DNA of 64,000 nt from Rallus limicola (GCA_022605955.1 JAKCOZ010000007.1:37860991-37924990); one strand, 5' to 3'; shown: positions 11,773-23,650, numbered from the stretch's first letter. Translations and numbers: made by a program. Notes: generated by a model not told the origin, from the sequence alone.

Positions 11773-12962
11773 GTTACTTTGAGATCCATAAATGAAGAAC
11801 TTTGAGTAAGAGCTATGCCTTTAACTGTACACTCTGAAGGAAGTTTGTGTTACACTAGAAAACTCCAATCACTTCTATTAAATACAGCTGGGGATCAGCG
11901 GTATACGTGTTTTATACACTTTCATAGTATTGCTAGAACTACAAAGCCCTCCTTGCTATGATTCCTGACACAGAACCTGGAAGTAGAAAGGAAGCTTATA
12001 TCCACACTAGTCATCTAACTGTCTAGACAAGGTGGCCTTGCCCATGTTCTTTATTGAGAGTGCTAACATCTAAATTATGCCCAGGAATTGTCTGGGAGCA
12101 CTGCCAAAATCATGCCAGGGACTATTCCATGAATTTAACAACACAGACGATTGAATTCCAGTGCTTGGAATTGCTCCTGGGCCCTGCTCAGCTCACCAGC
12201 TAACAAGCTGTCTTGGAGGGCTGTCTGATCTTCCAGAATCTTTTGCTAACATGTTCTTATTACGTTGGTGTGTGGAAATGCTATTATTCCTGCTTTAGAG
12301 GCCAGAAAATAATATACCACATATGAAAGTAACGTGGCCTGACTTTAATGGATAGAGTTTCTTCCCATCAAAAGCTTGCAATATCTGAAATGAAGGGACT
12401 TAACTGTATTACACTGAGGTTTGTTAGCTGGCTGCAGAAGGAACATGGATGGCTGATCTAGTGTAGATGACTACACTGGGCTGTACTAGACAATGCTGTG
12501 ATGAACATTGTTGTATTGGCTGCATTCACACAGCCTTTGGCATCTGCATGTTATGTGGTGGCAACATCTAAGACACGACACAGTGATTCCATCAGATCTT
12601 GCAGCTCAGTACAGCCACTGGAGAAACATAATCACAACATCAAATTTTGGTGGCCATGGAAGGGATCTTAGATATGATCTCTTACTTGTACCTGTACTGC
12701 ACAGAGAGAGACACTGTTAGCTGAGCCTGTCTAATCATCACCTTGTACAGAAAATGTGCAGCTCCCCCATGTCTCCTCCCACCCGCTCCTGATACTGCTG
12801 CTCCCAGGTGCACAATCATACCTGCCTGTTAACTGGCTGTTAGTTATTTGGGCATTCTGTGATCTGTTTTAAATCATTAATCGGGAGGAAAATAACCCAC
12901 CAGAACTAGAAAAACATTCTGTCAGCCTTGTTGTCAGAAACTGAAGTCAAGTCATGTCACCT
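11773..12962. other. Unassigned DNA between two LTRs
   Basis: About 1.2 kb in which I recognise no feature. It lies between two minus-strand LTRs of different families and does not look like retroviral coding sequence: there is no protease or reverse transcriptase motif in any frame. Confidence 0.5.
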
Positions 12963-13358
12963 TGTGGTGCTTCAGCCCCAAACAGTGGCTGAACACCACA
13001 CATTGCTCACTCACTCCCAAAAGAGAAACAGACAGAGCCTCCATGGGTTGGAATAAGCACAGCTGACAAAATCACCATGAAAGGGGAACAATAACAGCTC
13101 ATCAAAAATTACACTACCTGCAGTGATAAGATAGGGTACCTTAGCAACCCAACAATAAGAGAATCCTGCACAACACAAGGACCAACTCAACACCCCAGCC
13201 ACACTGACTGTCCTGGAGGCACCCCAAAGCACCCCTCCCCAGCCAGCCCCTTTTTTGGAGAGTGATGTCAGGTGGTGTGGAAAACAGCCTAGGCTAACTC
13301 AGCTCCCCTGTGCTGACTGCTTGGGAAAATTAACTCTGGCCTGGCCAGAACTGGGACA
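12963..13358 (-). mobile_element. Solo LTR, avian ERVL-like (family B)
   Basis: On the minus strand the LTR begins TGTCCCAGTTCTGG at 13358, passes through AGAGTTAATTTTCCC and a GACATCA motif, and ends ...CACCACA at 12963. The first 120 bp match the start of the LTR piece at 63306-63417. The flanks CACCT (12958-12962) and CAACT (13359-13363) agree at four of five positions, which fits the 5-bp duplication expected for ERVL-type integrases. At 396 bp it is short for this family, so it probably has internal deletions. No internal retroviral region is present. Confidence 0.7.
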
Positions 13359-14621
13359 CAACTCAAAGTACAAGTGGACTACACAGCAAGAAATGTAATA
13401 GGACAAAGTGGTATGAGGACTTCTCCTTGGAGCATCAGCAGCCACATGTATCATCTCATGTCTGTCCTAACCGCATTGCCTAGTGTTGACTATCCAATAA
13501 TCAAAACTATCAGCACAATCACTTTAACTGGTAACTGCAGACATACAAGAATTCTCTGTGCCTCTTTTTTTTTTTTTTAGTTATAAGCATTTATCAAACA
13601 AACAATAATAATTTCAAGCAACTTATGATTGCTTTTTTAGAAAAGTTATTTCTCTAGTCACGTAACTACTCCTTTTTAGGGTTCTGTACGTGTTTAGATG
13701 GAAGCTGTTAGGAGAAGAGCCTCATCTGGCTTCCCTATTATGCATGTTCAGCTGCTATCTTGACATTACCTCCCTGCCAGCATTTCTTACCTGCCTCACA
13801 GAGGTGTTATGTGATGTAATTAGTTTTATTATTACTGTAATTACCGTGAAACCAAGCTGACAAAATGAGACTGCTTCCCCAGGCTTTTACCATCATTTTT
13901 TGCTGAGCTTCAAGATTATTTTAGCAGTTAGAACATTCTCCTGTGCCAGCTATCCATTCTTACTACTTCTTTCTTATTCCTTATGTGTCATTTGGTTATG
14001 TTGGTGATAAAGGATGCTGACATATTCTACTCTACCATTTTCCACAGCTGCCTTGAACCAAAAAGCCACTAACAAAGTGCTGTTGCTAGTGGAACCTTTC
14101 TCCCATTTTAGGTTTGTTTTTTTTTGTTGGTTTTTTTTTTCCCTAAGAAAATACAGCAAAATATACATGCATATTTCTCACAGTCACAAAGCCTTGAGAA
14201 TGCAAATGAATGATTTAGGTAATGCTTTGATTCAATTCCCTGGTTTTGTCCCAGATTCACAGAGAATTTAGATGTTGTCACACTGAGCATTTCAATTCTT
14301 AACAATGGCATGTTTTTCTTCAGGAGACAACTCCATAGTCCCCAGTTGCACAGGTTCATTGTGCTGGAAGTGAGTATGAGTAGGTGTTTCACACTGAAGT
14401 GGCAAAAGGTAGCATGCTGAGCCAGTCTGAGCCTGTCAGAAGGGGTATGTTCAAATTGTGTCTCACAAACATACTCAGGAAGCAGTTACGTGCTTCTGCA
14501 AAATTTTCCTTTGCCTGAATGTGTACATGTAGTAGTGTAGAAATTGGTTTATCAACAAGAAAACAGTGCTTTTGTATAAATTTCAAGGATAACAGGAGGT
14601 TTTAATCTTAGGATATGTGAG
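13359..14621. other. Unique DNA
   Basis: I recognise no gene. T-rich runs lie at 13565-13579 and 14115-14141. Open frames at 14014-14271 and 14108-14392 run through the T/A-rich tract in both directions and look like chance. Confidence 0.55.
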
Positions 14622-14730
14622 TTAGATGAGTGGACAGTGAGGTGGACTGGCAAGTGGCTGAATGGAAGAGCAGATGATAGGGTTGTGATAAGCACCAGAG
14701 AGTCTAGTTGAAGACAAAACACTGTAGTTT
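14622..14730 (+). mobile_element. CR1 LINE ORF2 fragment
   Basis: 'GTGGACAGTGAGGTGGA', then 'TGGCTGAATGG' and 'GAGTCTAGTTG' match the part of CR1 ORF2 just upstream of the PQGS reverse transcriptase motif. Compare the same phrases in the copy at 6990-7055. The copy fades after about 110 bp, before reaching the motif, and lacks a CR1 3' end, so it is an internal remnant of an old insertion. Confidence 0.65.
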
Positions 14731-14878
14731 AAAAATTGGAAGTACTACCTTTACCTAGGAGAACAAAACAAGGATGAATTGGAAAAGTGTGGGTGGGCTG
14801 CTTATTGTGGAGGGGATGTAGATGATAGGAAAATCTCTGGAGGGGAAATAAAACAAAGTGGAACAAGTCATGTGAATG

Positions 14879-14907
14879 TTTGATCACCTGTCAAGCAGGT
14901 GATCAAA
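14879..14907. repeat. Inverted repeat, 12-bp perfect arms
   Basis: TTTGATCACCTG (14879-14890), a 5-nt loop TCAAG, then the exact complement CAGGTGATCAAA (14896-14907). It is a strong short hairpin. It has no neighbouring T run that would suggest a function, and the wider sequence is unassigned. Confidence 0.65.
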
Positions 14908-15141
14908 ACAGCTAGAAGCAGGGCAATAACCCCACCATTGCTGCAACCACACTTGTGCTTGCCTTGCTCCTAATATGAGGGGAAGCAGGGTACTTTCTCT
15001 GTCACTGAGAAGAGAGGAAAGAATATCCTAGAGGGAAAGAATATCTTCTTACCAGCACAAAGATCCTTTCTTTCACTGCTGTATATTCTTTACATGACTT
15101 GTGTTAGACACTCCAGTCTGTCTTCTGCTCCGGTAAATGAA

Positions 15142-15370
15142 AAGACTAGACTCTTTAAGTTAGAAGGGACCTACAATGATCATCTAGTCTAACTTCCTGA
15201 CCACTGCAGGGCAGACAAAAAATTAAAGCACATAATTAAGGGCATTGTCCAAGTTCTTCTTGAACACTGATGGGCTTGGGCCATCCGCTATGTCTCCAGG
15301 AAGCTTCTTCCAGTATTTTACCACCCTGTCAGTAAAGAAATGCTTCCTAAATGTTAAAGTGTAAATGCTC
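15142..15370 (-). mobile_element. CR1 LINE 3' fragment, divergent subfamily
   Basis: Read on the plus strand, 'TTAGAAGGGACCTACAATG', 'CATCTAGTCTAAC' and then 'CCACCCTGTCAGTAAAGAAATGCTTCC' is the reversed 3' end and ORF2 C-terminus of a CR1. Spelling differs from the younger copies in this window, so it belongs to an older subfamily. It is 5'-truncated and carries no intact coding sequence. Confidence 0.7.
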
Positions 15371-15861
15371 TAGCATCCCCCAAAAAACATGGAAAGGACA
15401 GGCACCTTCTGAGGCAAAAAGATCTTTGGTGTCCTGAACTCAATGATGTTGCAGAAAGCCTAGAAAAGGTTTCTCAATGTTAGTGCTTCACCTCAGTGCC
15501 CAAGGCTAAATATGATATTTTAAGGACTCTTGTCTCTGTCAGTAGTGTTTTTCCATGTGAAAGCATAAAGAGCTTTATTAAAGATCACATGGAATTTGGA
15601 AACTGCTTCTCATTTCTTTACATTTTGCTAACACAGATGAAAACACTGTAGGTGTTACCTACTGAGTTGTTATTCTAAATAGAGAGAATTATTTTTGTAG
15701 GTGCAGCTGTGCCAGTGAAAAGCTTTTCACCATAGTTTCTTGTCACTGCCACCCTACCAACATGTCCTTTTGCTCTTTGTTTCATGTGCTTGAAATGTAG
15801 CTACCAAAATTACTTCAGTCTCTATAAGCCAAGTTAATAAAGATATGCTATTTTTACTCAC

Positions 15862-16198
15862 CTGTCCCATTTTTACTGAACTGGATTAAATCAGGATCAA
15901 GGAAGAACTCAGCCAGCAGGTCAGAAGGGTTGGTAACCTTTCTGAGAGCAGTGGAGTCGATATGAATTGCAATCGCTGCCAATGGCATAACATGGCTAGA
16001 AACAGCCTGAAATATTCTGTCTGTGAATGTATCATGAACAAGATCGGCCCTGGCCTTTGCATAGATGCATACATGTGACATTATTTTATGCAGGAATCTT
16101 TCTTTTTCTATGAACCTTTCAACCAAGATAAGAGGTATTGTGCTACGGAGATCACAAGGACTTCACTCTCTGAGAGTCTTTAGAAATGCAAATCATTG
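15862..16198 (-). CDS. Candidate coding exon or gene fragment, unassigned
   Basis: A minus-strand frame is open from 16162 to 15854 (103 codons). Its translation looks protein-like rather than random: it contains HDTFTDRIFQ, VMPLAAIAIHIDSTALRK and NPSDLLAEFFLDPDLIQF, rich in charged and aliphatic residues with few Cys or Tyr. The frame leaves the protein-like part at ACAG|GTGAGT (exon end at 15862), an exact match to the splice-donor consensus. A fair acceptor, CTGCCAACAG, ends at 16199. From that acceptor the frame does not stay open into the protein-like part (stop at 16163-16165), so the exon may be frameshifted, may start at a weaker site, or may be a decayed gene fragment. It is not CR1 or LTR sequence. 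I cannot name the family, and no partner exons were recognised in the window. Confidence 0.35.
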
Positions 16199-16262
16199 CT
16201 GTTGGCAGAGAAAGATATCCTGCAGTTTAATTGCTTCTGGGATCTTGGGAAGCCCAGCATAT

Positions 16263-16775
16263 TACAGAATCAAAGAGTGGTTGAGGTTGGAAAGGACCCT
16301 GTAGGTCATCTTGCCCAACCCCACTGCTCAAGCAGGGCCATCTAGATCTGGCCACCTAAACCAGGTTCACATCCGGACAGCTTTTAAATAACTTAAAGGA
16401 TGAAGATTTCTACAACCTCTCTGAGCAACCTGTATCACTGCTCCATTAAACTTACAGTAAAAATGTGTTTCTTAATGTTCAGAGCGAACCTCCTGTGTTT
16501 CAGTTGCAATTGTTGCCCCTGGTCGTGTGACTGTCCACTACTGAAAAGAGCCTGGTTCCATCCTCTGTGAACTCCCTCTTCAGATATTTAGATTCATTAA
16601 TAAAAGCCCCCTGAGCCCTCTCTTCTCAAGGCTGAGTAGTCTCAGCTCTCATCCTTTTCTCATCTGTCAGGTGCTCCAGACACTTAATCTGCTTCATAGT
16701 CCCTCAATGTATTCCCTCCTGTATGGCCACGTGTCTCTCTTGTAGCAGGGAGCTCATCACTGGACACAGCACTCC
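16263..16775 (-). mobile_element. CR1 LINE, 3' half
   Basis: A minus-strand CR1 of about 510 bp. On the plus strand it begins with the reversed 3' end (ACAGAATCAAAGAGTGG, then GGTTGGAAAGGACC) and continues through the reversed ORF2 C-terminus ('CAACCTCTCTGAGCAACCTG', 'CTTCTCAAGGCTGAG', 'CCAGACACTTAATC'). It stops at 'CACTCCAAATGTG', where a second CR1 piece starts. Several stops and gaps make it non-coding. Confidence 0.85.
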
Positions 16776-16995
16776 AAATGTGTTTTGAATATCTCCAGAG
16801 AAGAAGACTCCACAACTTCTCTAGGCAGCCTCTTCCAGTTCTCTGTCTCCCTCAGAGTGAAGTTTTTCTTCATATTGAGACAGAACTTTCTGTATTCCAG
16901 TTTGTGCCCATTTCCCCTCATTATGTCACTGAGCACCAGTGAAAAATGTCTGGTCCCATCCTTTTGTCATCTGCTCTTTACTTCTATAGGGAGTA
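16776..16995 (-). mobile_element. Second CR1 LINE piece abutting the first
   Basis: Starting at 'TTTGAATATCTCCAGAGAAGAAG', the sequence jumps back to a CR1 region already covered by the preceding copy: the C-terminal 'CCACAACTTCTCTAGGCAGCC' and 'TCAGAGTGAAGTTTTTC' part of ORF2, again on the minus strand. It lacks its own 3' terminal 60 bp. The junction therefore marks either a CR1 inserted into another, an unequal exchange, or a deletion between two neighbouring copies. Confidence 0.75.
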
Positions 16996-17944
16996 AAAAA
17001 AAAAGGAGTAGCAGAGAGAATTAACCACATGCACAACATCCTCCAGTGCTTGTCCTTCAGGGTTGTTCTCCCTGGGTACAGGGTTGACACCATTGTCTGT
17101 GTTTTGTGACTTCTGAGAGGATCATTGGTTTGGATGGCAATCATGCTGTGCTGGCTGCTTTTCTACTTGCTGATAAAACACCAACCTTTCCAGTAATTGA
17201 GTGTGTGCCACTTGCCCTTAAATTCAGTAATGGGTAAAAAGTTTATTTCAGAGTGTAACCCATGCTCAAGGTCTCAAAATTCAGCTTGTCATAGTGCAGC
17301 CCTCTCAGAGTTCCATGTAGTTGCAGAGCATACTGTATATATTCTCTTAACACAGAGATTTATACAGGCATATAGTTTCCACAGTGATACTGATGCCCTT
17401 TATTGACAGAGTTAGATCATCTAAAGCAAGTGCTCCCCAAAGGGATGGGATGCAGGAGAGGGCAAATTATTCATGTAGAAGGTAATGAATAATGTGTTTG
17501 TTTTTTTTAAATTAAGACTCAGATTTCTGTAATGTAACTAGAATAATCAAGTTGCTACTAATGAACTTTGAGATTCCGAGTGATTTGAGGATAATGTTAC
17601 TGTGGGTTTTTCCCCCCAGGTCTCCTCACAGAATTTTAGTCTAGGTATTATTTTTTGCAGTAAAGAAAAAGTCTTTATAGACCAAAACAAAGAATAATTA
17701 TACTACCAGTGGTATAAAGCAAGAAAAAAAGCAAAATTAAATCTATTTTTTAAATATAATTTATTTCTGATTATGTTTTTACTTGTGATAAAGAAGATGC
17801 TGTCTGGAAACTTTTTCATAAGGACATGGGTATTTTGTGGTGCCTGGAAAGTACCCTGTATAAACATTAGGTGTGAGAAAATTATTTCCAGCACTCTATA
17901 CTAATATGCTAACTTTCTACTAAAGATTAATTTCCTCAAGAGGA
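16996..17944. other. Unassigned DNA
   Basis: I recognise no feature in this stretch. It runs from the CR1 pair to the next CR1. Its small frames have no supporting motif. Confidence 0.5.
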
Positions 17945-18384
17945 AGGACCACCAAGATGATTAAGGGAGTGGAACAGTTTAGGCTGAGGGAGCTGGGTCT
18001 TTTTAACCTGGAGGAGAGGAGACTGAGGAGTGATCTCATCAATGTCTATAAATATGTAAAGGGTGAGAGTCAGGAGAACAGAGCCAGAGTTTTCTCAGTG
18101 ATGGCCAGTGACAGGACAAGGGACAGCGGGTGCAAGCTGGAGCACAGGAAATTCCATGTGAATATAAGGAGGAACTTTTTCACTGTGGGGGTGATGAGGC
18201 CCTGGGACAGACTGCCCAGAGAGGTTGTGGAGTCTCCTTCTCTGGAGACATTCAAAACCCTCCTGGATGAGTACCTGTGTGATTTAGTCTGGGTGATCCT
18301 GCTCTGGCAAGGGGGTTGGACTAGATGATCCTTTCGAGATCCCTTCCAACTCCTAATGTTCTGTGATTCTGTGACGTTCTGTGA
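17945..18384 (+). mobile_element. CR1 LINE 3' end with a long ORF2 C-terminal frame
   Basis: A relatively young CR1 copy. A frame of about 120 codons (17957-18328) is still open and encodes the end of ORF2 after the reverse transcriptase domain. Landmarks are [26 protein letters not shown] and [14 protein letters not shown]. The last third of the 3' end ('GGGGGTTGGACTAGATGATC') is followed by the ATTCTGTGATTCTGTG tail. Truncation removes the endonuclease and the whole catalytic core, so the frame makes no active enzyme. The intact frame suggests insertion later than most other copies in the window. Confidence 0.92.
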
Positions 18385-21300
18385 AAGAACACCTCAGAAG
18401 ACCAATCTCAATTAAGAGATTTCATGTATGCAAGATACATAATACTTTCACTGTGCAGACATCTGTATCTGAGCTCTCTTTTATGGTCAGTGGAAATAAA
18501 TAAGCATTTCTAGTGTAAGAGTCCTTTCATCTTACAGGAGATAGAGAATAGGGGAGACAAATTATACACATTTATCTGCATTTCCTATAGAGAGTTCTCT
18601 TGACCAACTCAGATGTCAAGAGCTTCATTATGGGGGTCTAAATTAGGTGAGATAAATCTCAAAGTTAGCAAATTCTTGTATCTGCAAATAGGAAGAACTT
18701 TTTCCTGACAGATGTTGACAAGACAGCGGTAGGGTATATAATAAAAGTGGACTTCTACTACAGTGTCTGAGGTCAGAGTCTAAATGACTGCTTTCACATC
18801 ACATCTGAGCAATCAGATCTGCTTGGTGAGGATGGCAGCACAGATTTCCTCTGCACACAACACAGCAGTGCCTTTATCCTGAGGGCCTTGTCACTCATCT
18901 TTGTGATTTTATATCTTCTAGTAACATAATCTGAAAATTTATGTCTCTAACCACCATCTTTCCCTTGTGAAAGAGAAGTAGAAATATAAATTTTATTTAA
19001 ATGCTCAAAATTAGGAAAGTTGAACACAGACACACACACAAACACACACCCATACACCCACCTCCCCTTCCTCCAAAGCACTGAGGATGAGGTTTGGAGT
19101 GTTTCCTCAGTTTTCCTTTTTGCACACAAAATCTTAGGATGCCACAAAAGTGTAAATAAGAACTGCTGTAAGCACAGTCAGAGAGTGGCAAAATACTGTG
19201 AAATACCAGTCTCTTACATGATCACAAATTCTAAAACAACAACAACAGCAACAACAAAACCCAACAAATAAAAACCCTACCTGGAGTTGTAGTCTTTATT
19301 CAGAAGTAACCTTCACTTTTTTTGCTGTAGGTAAAAAGTACTGTCTTCCATCTAATCCATGGGAATTCACAGGAGACTACACTAAACCAGGCACCCCTCT
19401 TTTTTAAATTAAGTAGATGCTGAGTAGGAGGCTGTAAAATTGACAGAAGAATAAAGCTGCTTGTCTAACAGCAACATTTGAGAAGAGACTTTTTTTTTTG
19501 GTATATCTTGGGCTCTGAACTCATTAGCATGATCCTTGGTAAACTTTTCTGACTCATTTTTTACTTCGCACAGGACTGGCACAACGGCATCTCTCATTAT
19601 ATCACATCAAATGAGTCACACTGACATGAACTAGGTACCAGCTTGTTAAGGAAAAGACAATAAAGGCAAAATCCTCCCAGCAGATCTGCATGGCAGGTCT
19701 TGATTACTGATATCATACTCTCTAAAAATGTGTAGTCTTGTTTTTTGACATGCAGACAGAGACACACAATATAAGAGGCAAAGGATTTTCTACAGAAAAA
19801 ATGAATTTGCCAAATTGCATTTTATTTTAAATTTTAGGTATCATATTAATACTGTTAATAGAGAATATTTTAATAACAAAATTGATTACTATTTAATTAC
19901 AAGGAACAACAAATCACATACTCCTTTACCTTCATGAAGTGTACAGGAGAAGAAGATCGATATTCGGATAAATACATGCAAACTTAGCTGGGTGCTTGGA
20001 GACCAAGAAGGATCATTCAGATTATGTGGACTATGGATTAACCCTGATCTCACCACAAAGCATCACAGAGATAAAAAATGTGATTTCACAATTAGTGTGT
20101 CTCCCTAAGAAAGATGTCCATGCAAAGGATCAAAATCTTCTAGATTAAAAATCTTATTAATAAAACAAAATCCTGGGCAGCTGTAACTCTCTGAAGGAGC
20201 AGTCCTAGAAGTACTCTGAACTCAGGTGTTGTGCCTTGTGTCCTTATAATCAATACACAAAGATTGCATTGAGTCACAGTAGGAAATACTGAAAAAAACC
20301 CACCTAGTTTTGGGGTAAGGCTGTGTGAGAACTTTTTCTGGTAGAATCCCGCTGCCTCTCAAGGCAGATTTTCTGCTTGATTCCTTCTTTGTAAGGAAGG
20401 ATAGGACAGCTTGAACATTGCAGTCTGTTGGCATGGTAAATAAAGATGATAGGTGAGGGAAGGTGGGAGGGATTGTTTAGGCAGTGCTGCTTTTGAGAAT
20501 CACCCTCAGAAAAGTCTCCTAGGTTATTCCCATGATAGACCTCTGGTCATTGCTACAGCCAAGAAACAGGGCTCCCTAGAGTTGAGGGGGTGTCCAAAGA
20601 AGGGTGTAAATTGCCATGAAAAAATCACTTTTTTCAGTTATTAATGGGATCACTCTGTACTACCTTGATGCAGTTGAGAAAGCCTTCAGCCCAGAGAAAA
20701 CACAGCAAATATAATAAAATTCTTTCTCATGTTGCACATTTATTGTACTTGAGAGCAGTTTCTTATCACACATCTGTTCTTATAGCTACTGCCCGTATGA
20801 TGTTTCCTTATAAAGTTCAGGTTTCAGTTTTGTAATCAGTTTCCAATCAATTATTCCCTACATTTATTTCTTGGCTGGAAGTTTCCTAAAAATATCTTCT
20901 TCCTATTTCATCCTCTGTCAAATTAAAGGTCTGATATAGAAAAATATATAATCGACTGGAAAAAAGAAAGAAAAAAAGAAACAACAACAAAACACAAACA
21001 AACACCACCCCACCAAGTGTTGAAGGAAATCTGTCATGTAAAACAGGAAAGCATGATGAAATAAAAACAGTTCTCTCAAAAAGTATATTAAATGAAGAGA
21101 CTATTCAGTGCTTGAATAATGTGAATGTTATTTAGTGAAAAGTGAAGCTTAATTATGGGTTTAAAATTCAACATTTGTCATCTTATTCAAGTTCTCTGTG
21201 GCACTGGAGAGTTTAAGAGAGGTATTTTAATCATGCTATTATTTATTAATGTTTTGAGTGTTATTTATTTAGCCACTTTGACTAACAATATACTCTAGGT

Positions 21301-21604
21301 ACATCTATAATTAATAGTCTATATTAAGGGGCACTGTCAATTTCAGTTTGACCTGTCTTTTCAAAAGAAATCAACCATCACAAAAAATTTTAAGAGCTCA
21401 GAAGTTTTCATAAACTTTAACTTGGTAAATTTTATTTCTGAAATAAAAATATCATCTCAAAGCTATAGCATTCCTTAAAATTTTCATGTAGCTGTCCAAA
21501 TTTGAACTTTGAGTATTGTAGGCTAAAAACTGCATCGTCTTGAAAGAAATGCAGGCAAAACACAATAATGAATGAAAAGTAAAAAGATTAAACATCTAAG
21601 CTGT
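18385..21604. other. Unique DNA, 3.2 kb
   Basis: I recognise no gene or interspersed repeat. There is a CA-rich patch at 19026-19062, a CAA-rich patch at 19237-19262 and an A-rich patch at 20956-21005. A minus-strand frame at 19409-19597 (62 codons) is somewhat protein-like, but I could not connect it to splice sites or a family. Confidence 0.5.
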
Positions 21605-22313
21605 TGTGGTGGTTTGAACCTGGCTGGAGGCCAGGTGCCCACCAAATCTACTCTATCACTACACTTTTGAGCTGGAAATGGGAGAAAATATATGTTGAGA
21701 GGCCTAGGAGTTGAGGTAAGGACAGGGAGAGATCATTCTGCAATCAGCCTCTGCCTTCCTCCAGCAAACCTGCTCTGGCATGGATCTCTATCTCAACTCT
21801 GAGTCTCTATCTCTCTCCATGTGCTTCAAATGCTGCCAGAGACTTGCTCCAACACAGGTCATAGTGTCTTCTGTGTGTCTCCACCTGTTCCAGCGTGGGG
21901 CCTCTCCACGGGCTGCAGGTGGGGTCTCGGCCTTTTCCATGGGCTGCAGGGGAACACCTGCTCCACCATGGGTTTCTCCGTGGGCTTCAAGAGAATCTTT
22001 CTCTCTGGCAACTGAGGCATCTCCTCCCCTCTCTTCACTGACCTTGGTGTTTGCACAGTTTCGTACATCTTCTCACTCCCTTCTCTGGTGGCAAAAAATG
22101 TCTGCTTGTGGGTTATTTTCCTCTTAAAAGTGATTCCCAGAGATGCTGTGACCATCTCTGATGGGCTTGGCCTTGGTCAACAACAACTCTGGCCTTGAGC
22201 CCAGCTGGTGTTTACTTTCTAAGGCCTACAGAAAGCTTCTAGCTTCTTAATTCAGAAGCCACCCCTAGAGACCCCCTTTCTCCACCAGAACCCAGCCATG
22301 CAAAACTGCAACA
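21605..22313 (-). mobile_element. Solo LTR, avian ERVL-like (family A)
   Basis: A 709-bp LTR on the minus strand with its 5' end at 22313 (minus strand TGTTGCAGTTTTGCATGG) and its 3' end at 21605 (plus strand TGTGGTGGTTTGAACC). Flanking GCTGT (21600-21604) and CCTGT (22314-22318) agree at four of five bases, fitting a 5-bp target duplication. Internal blocks 'CTCCACGGGCTGCAGG' and 'CTCCATGGGCTGCAGG'-like modules match the other four family copies. It is shorter than its relatives at 10.7 and 29 kb because parts of the middle are missing. It contains frames of up to about 115 codons that are not genes. Confidence 0.82.
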
Positions 22314-23650
22314 CCTGTATAATCTTCTACTAACTCCCAGAAACCGCAATCCACAAAAGACAGACCATAACACTGCCTTTCTCCCTTCTACCAAACTTAC
22401 TTCATCCCATCACAACAAAGCTAAAACATATTGTCTGCACATGTAAACTATGTCCAGACTGTTATCTTAATGAGAACTCATATTTTTCTCTCAGGGAAGA
22501 CATAACTTTAGCTGTTGAAAGTTTATACAGGTAAATCACAATAATTTCCTAGAACCAAGCAGATGTGAGATATGTAGCTTAATCTAGAGAACACTTTCTT
22601 GTCATTCAAATCAGTCCCTAGTGATAATAACTAAGTGATTGCTCCCAGCATGTTTCATCCCCTCTCCCATACCCAATATCCCTGCTGCTAATGGGAGGGA
22701 GGTGTTGGTGAGGTTTTTTTGAACAGTATGCTTTTCTCCAAAACACCTGAATATAGAACAGGGAATAAAACACAACTGATTAGAAGACACTTAGCTCTCT
22801 ATTTGTAGAACTGACCTCACTGAAGAAATTCAGAATTGCTATAAAATCAAGCATGTCCTTTGATCTTGCATGTCAATGCAGTTGAATTCAAATTCCCATC
22901 TGCTTCTGGAGCACACTATACCAGTCTCATTCTAGACTTTATTCTTTGTAATCAGTCCTTATGGACATAACTTCTGGATCATCATAAAATGTGTATAAAC
23001 ATTGGTGTGGTTTCATATCAGTCAGTGTTTCCATTTTCTCCTCCATCCCTCAAGGAACCTCTGAAACTGTTAACCCAATTTCAGTGAATGTTTATGGTCT
23101 CATGGACTCAAGGCTCTAGGTTGTACTGCACTCCTACAATTCCCATGAAAGCAGGTGACTGAGGAGTGGACCCAATTTTCCCCTGATGAAGACTGAGAAC
23201 ACCATTTCTAGAGATCAGAAAATCAATTGAGGGAGGGGGAGGGAGCAAGGGAGGGAGAAGGGAACCATCAGTAATCAAGCTTCATTAATTCCATCCCTAA
23301 CTGAACAATCAGTTTATCACCTCATTTTTTTTCCTGCTCAGTTCTTCTGATCTCAGCATGACTCTTCTTCAGGAATCACAGTTTTCTAGGCTAAATAGGA
23401 CTTGAGTTTTTACTATTGCAAAAATATATTTCTTTCTATTTATAGGAGAAACCTTCTAAAGTACTTTCAAGTGTTTCATCTGGTGCAGGTGGGGATATTC
23501 ATATTAGTGGGCTTATTGTGACACACTGGTCACTTTTGAAAATCCTTTTTCATCAAGTATTTTATTGAGTGATGTTAAAAAAAAAAAAAAAAAAAGGAAC
23601 ACAAAACCAGCAACTTCTTCTTAGTAAAAGACTTAAATTCAAACAGAGAC
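22314..23650. other. Unique DNA
   Basis: I recognise nothing apart from a G/A-rich patch at 23230-23264 and a run of about 19 A at 23578-23596. Confidence 0.55.

Noticed and set aside
11773..12962. Internal retroviral region between two LTRs
   Set aside because: The LTRs on either side belong to different families and no gag, protease, reverse transcriptase or integrase motif is visible.
17957..18328. A 123-codon frame that could be called a gene
   Set aside because: It is the C-terminal end of CR1 ORF2 in a truncated copy, without promoter or catalytic domain.
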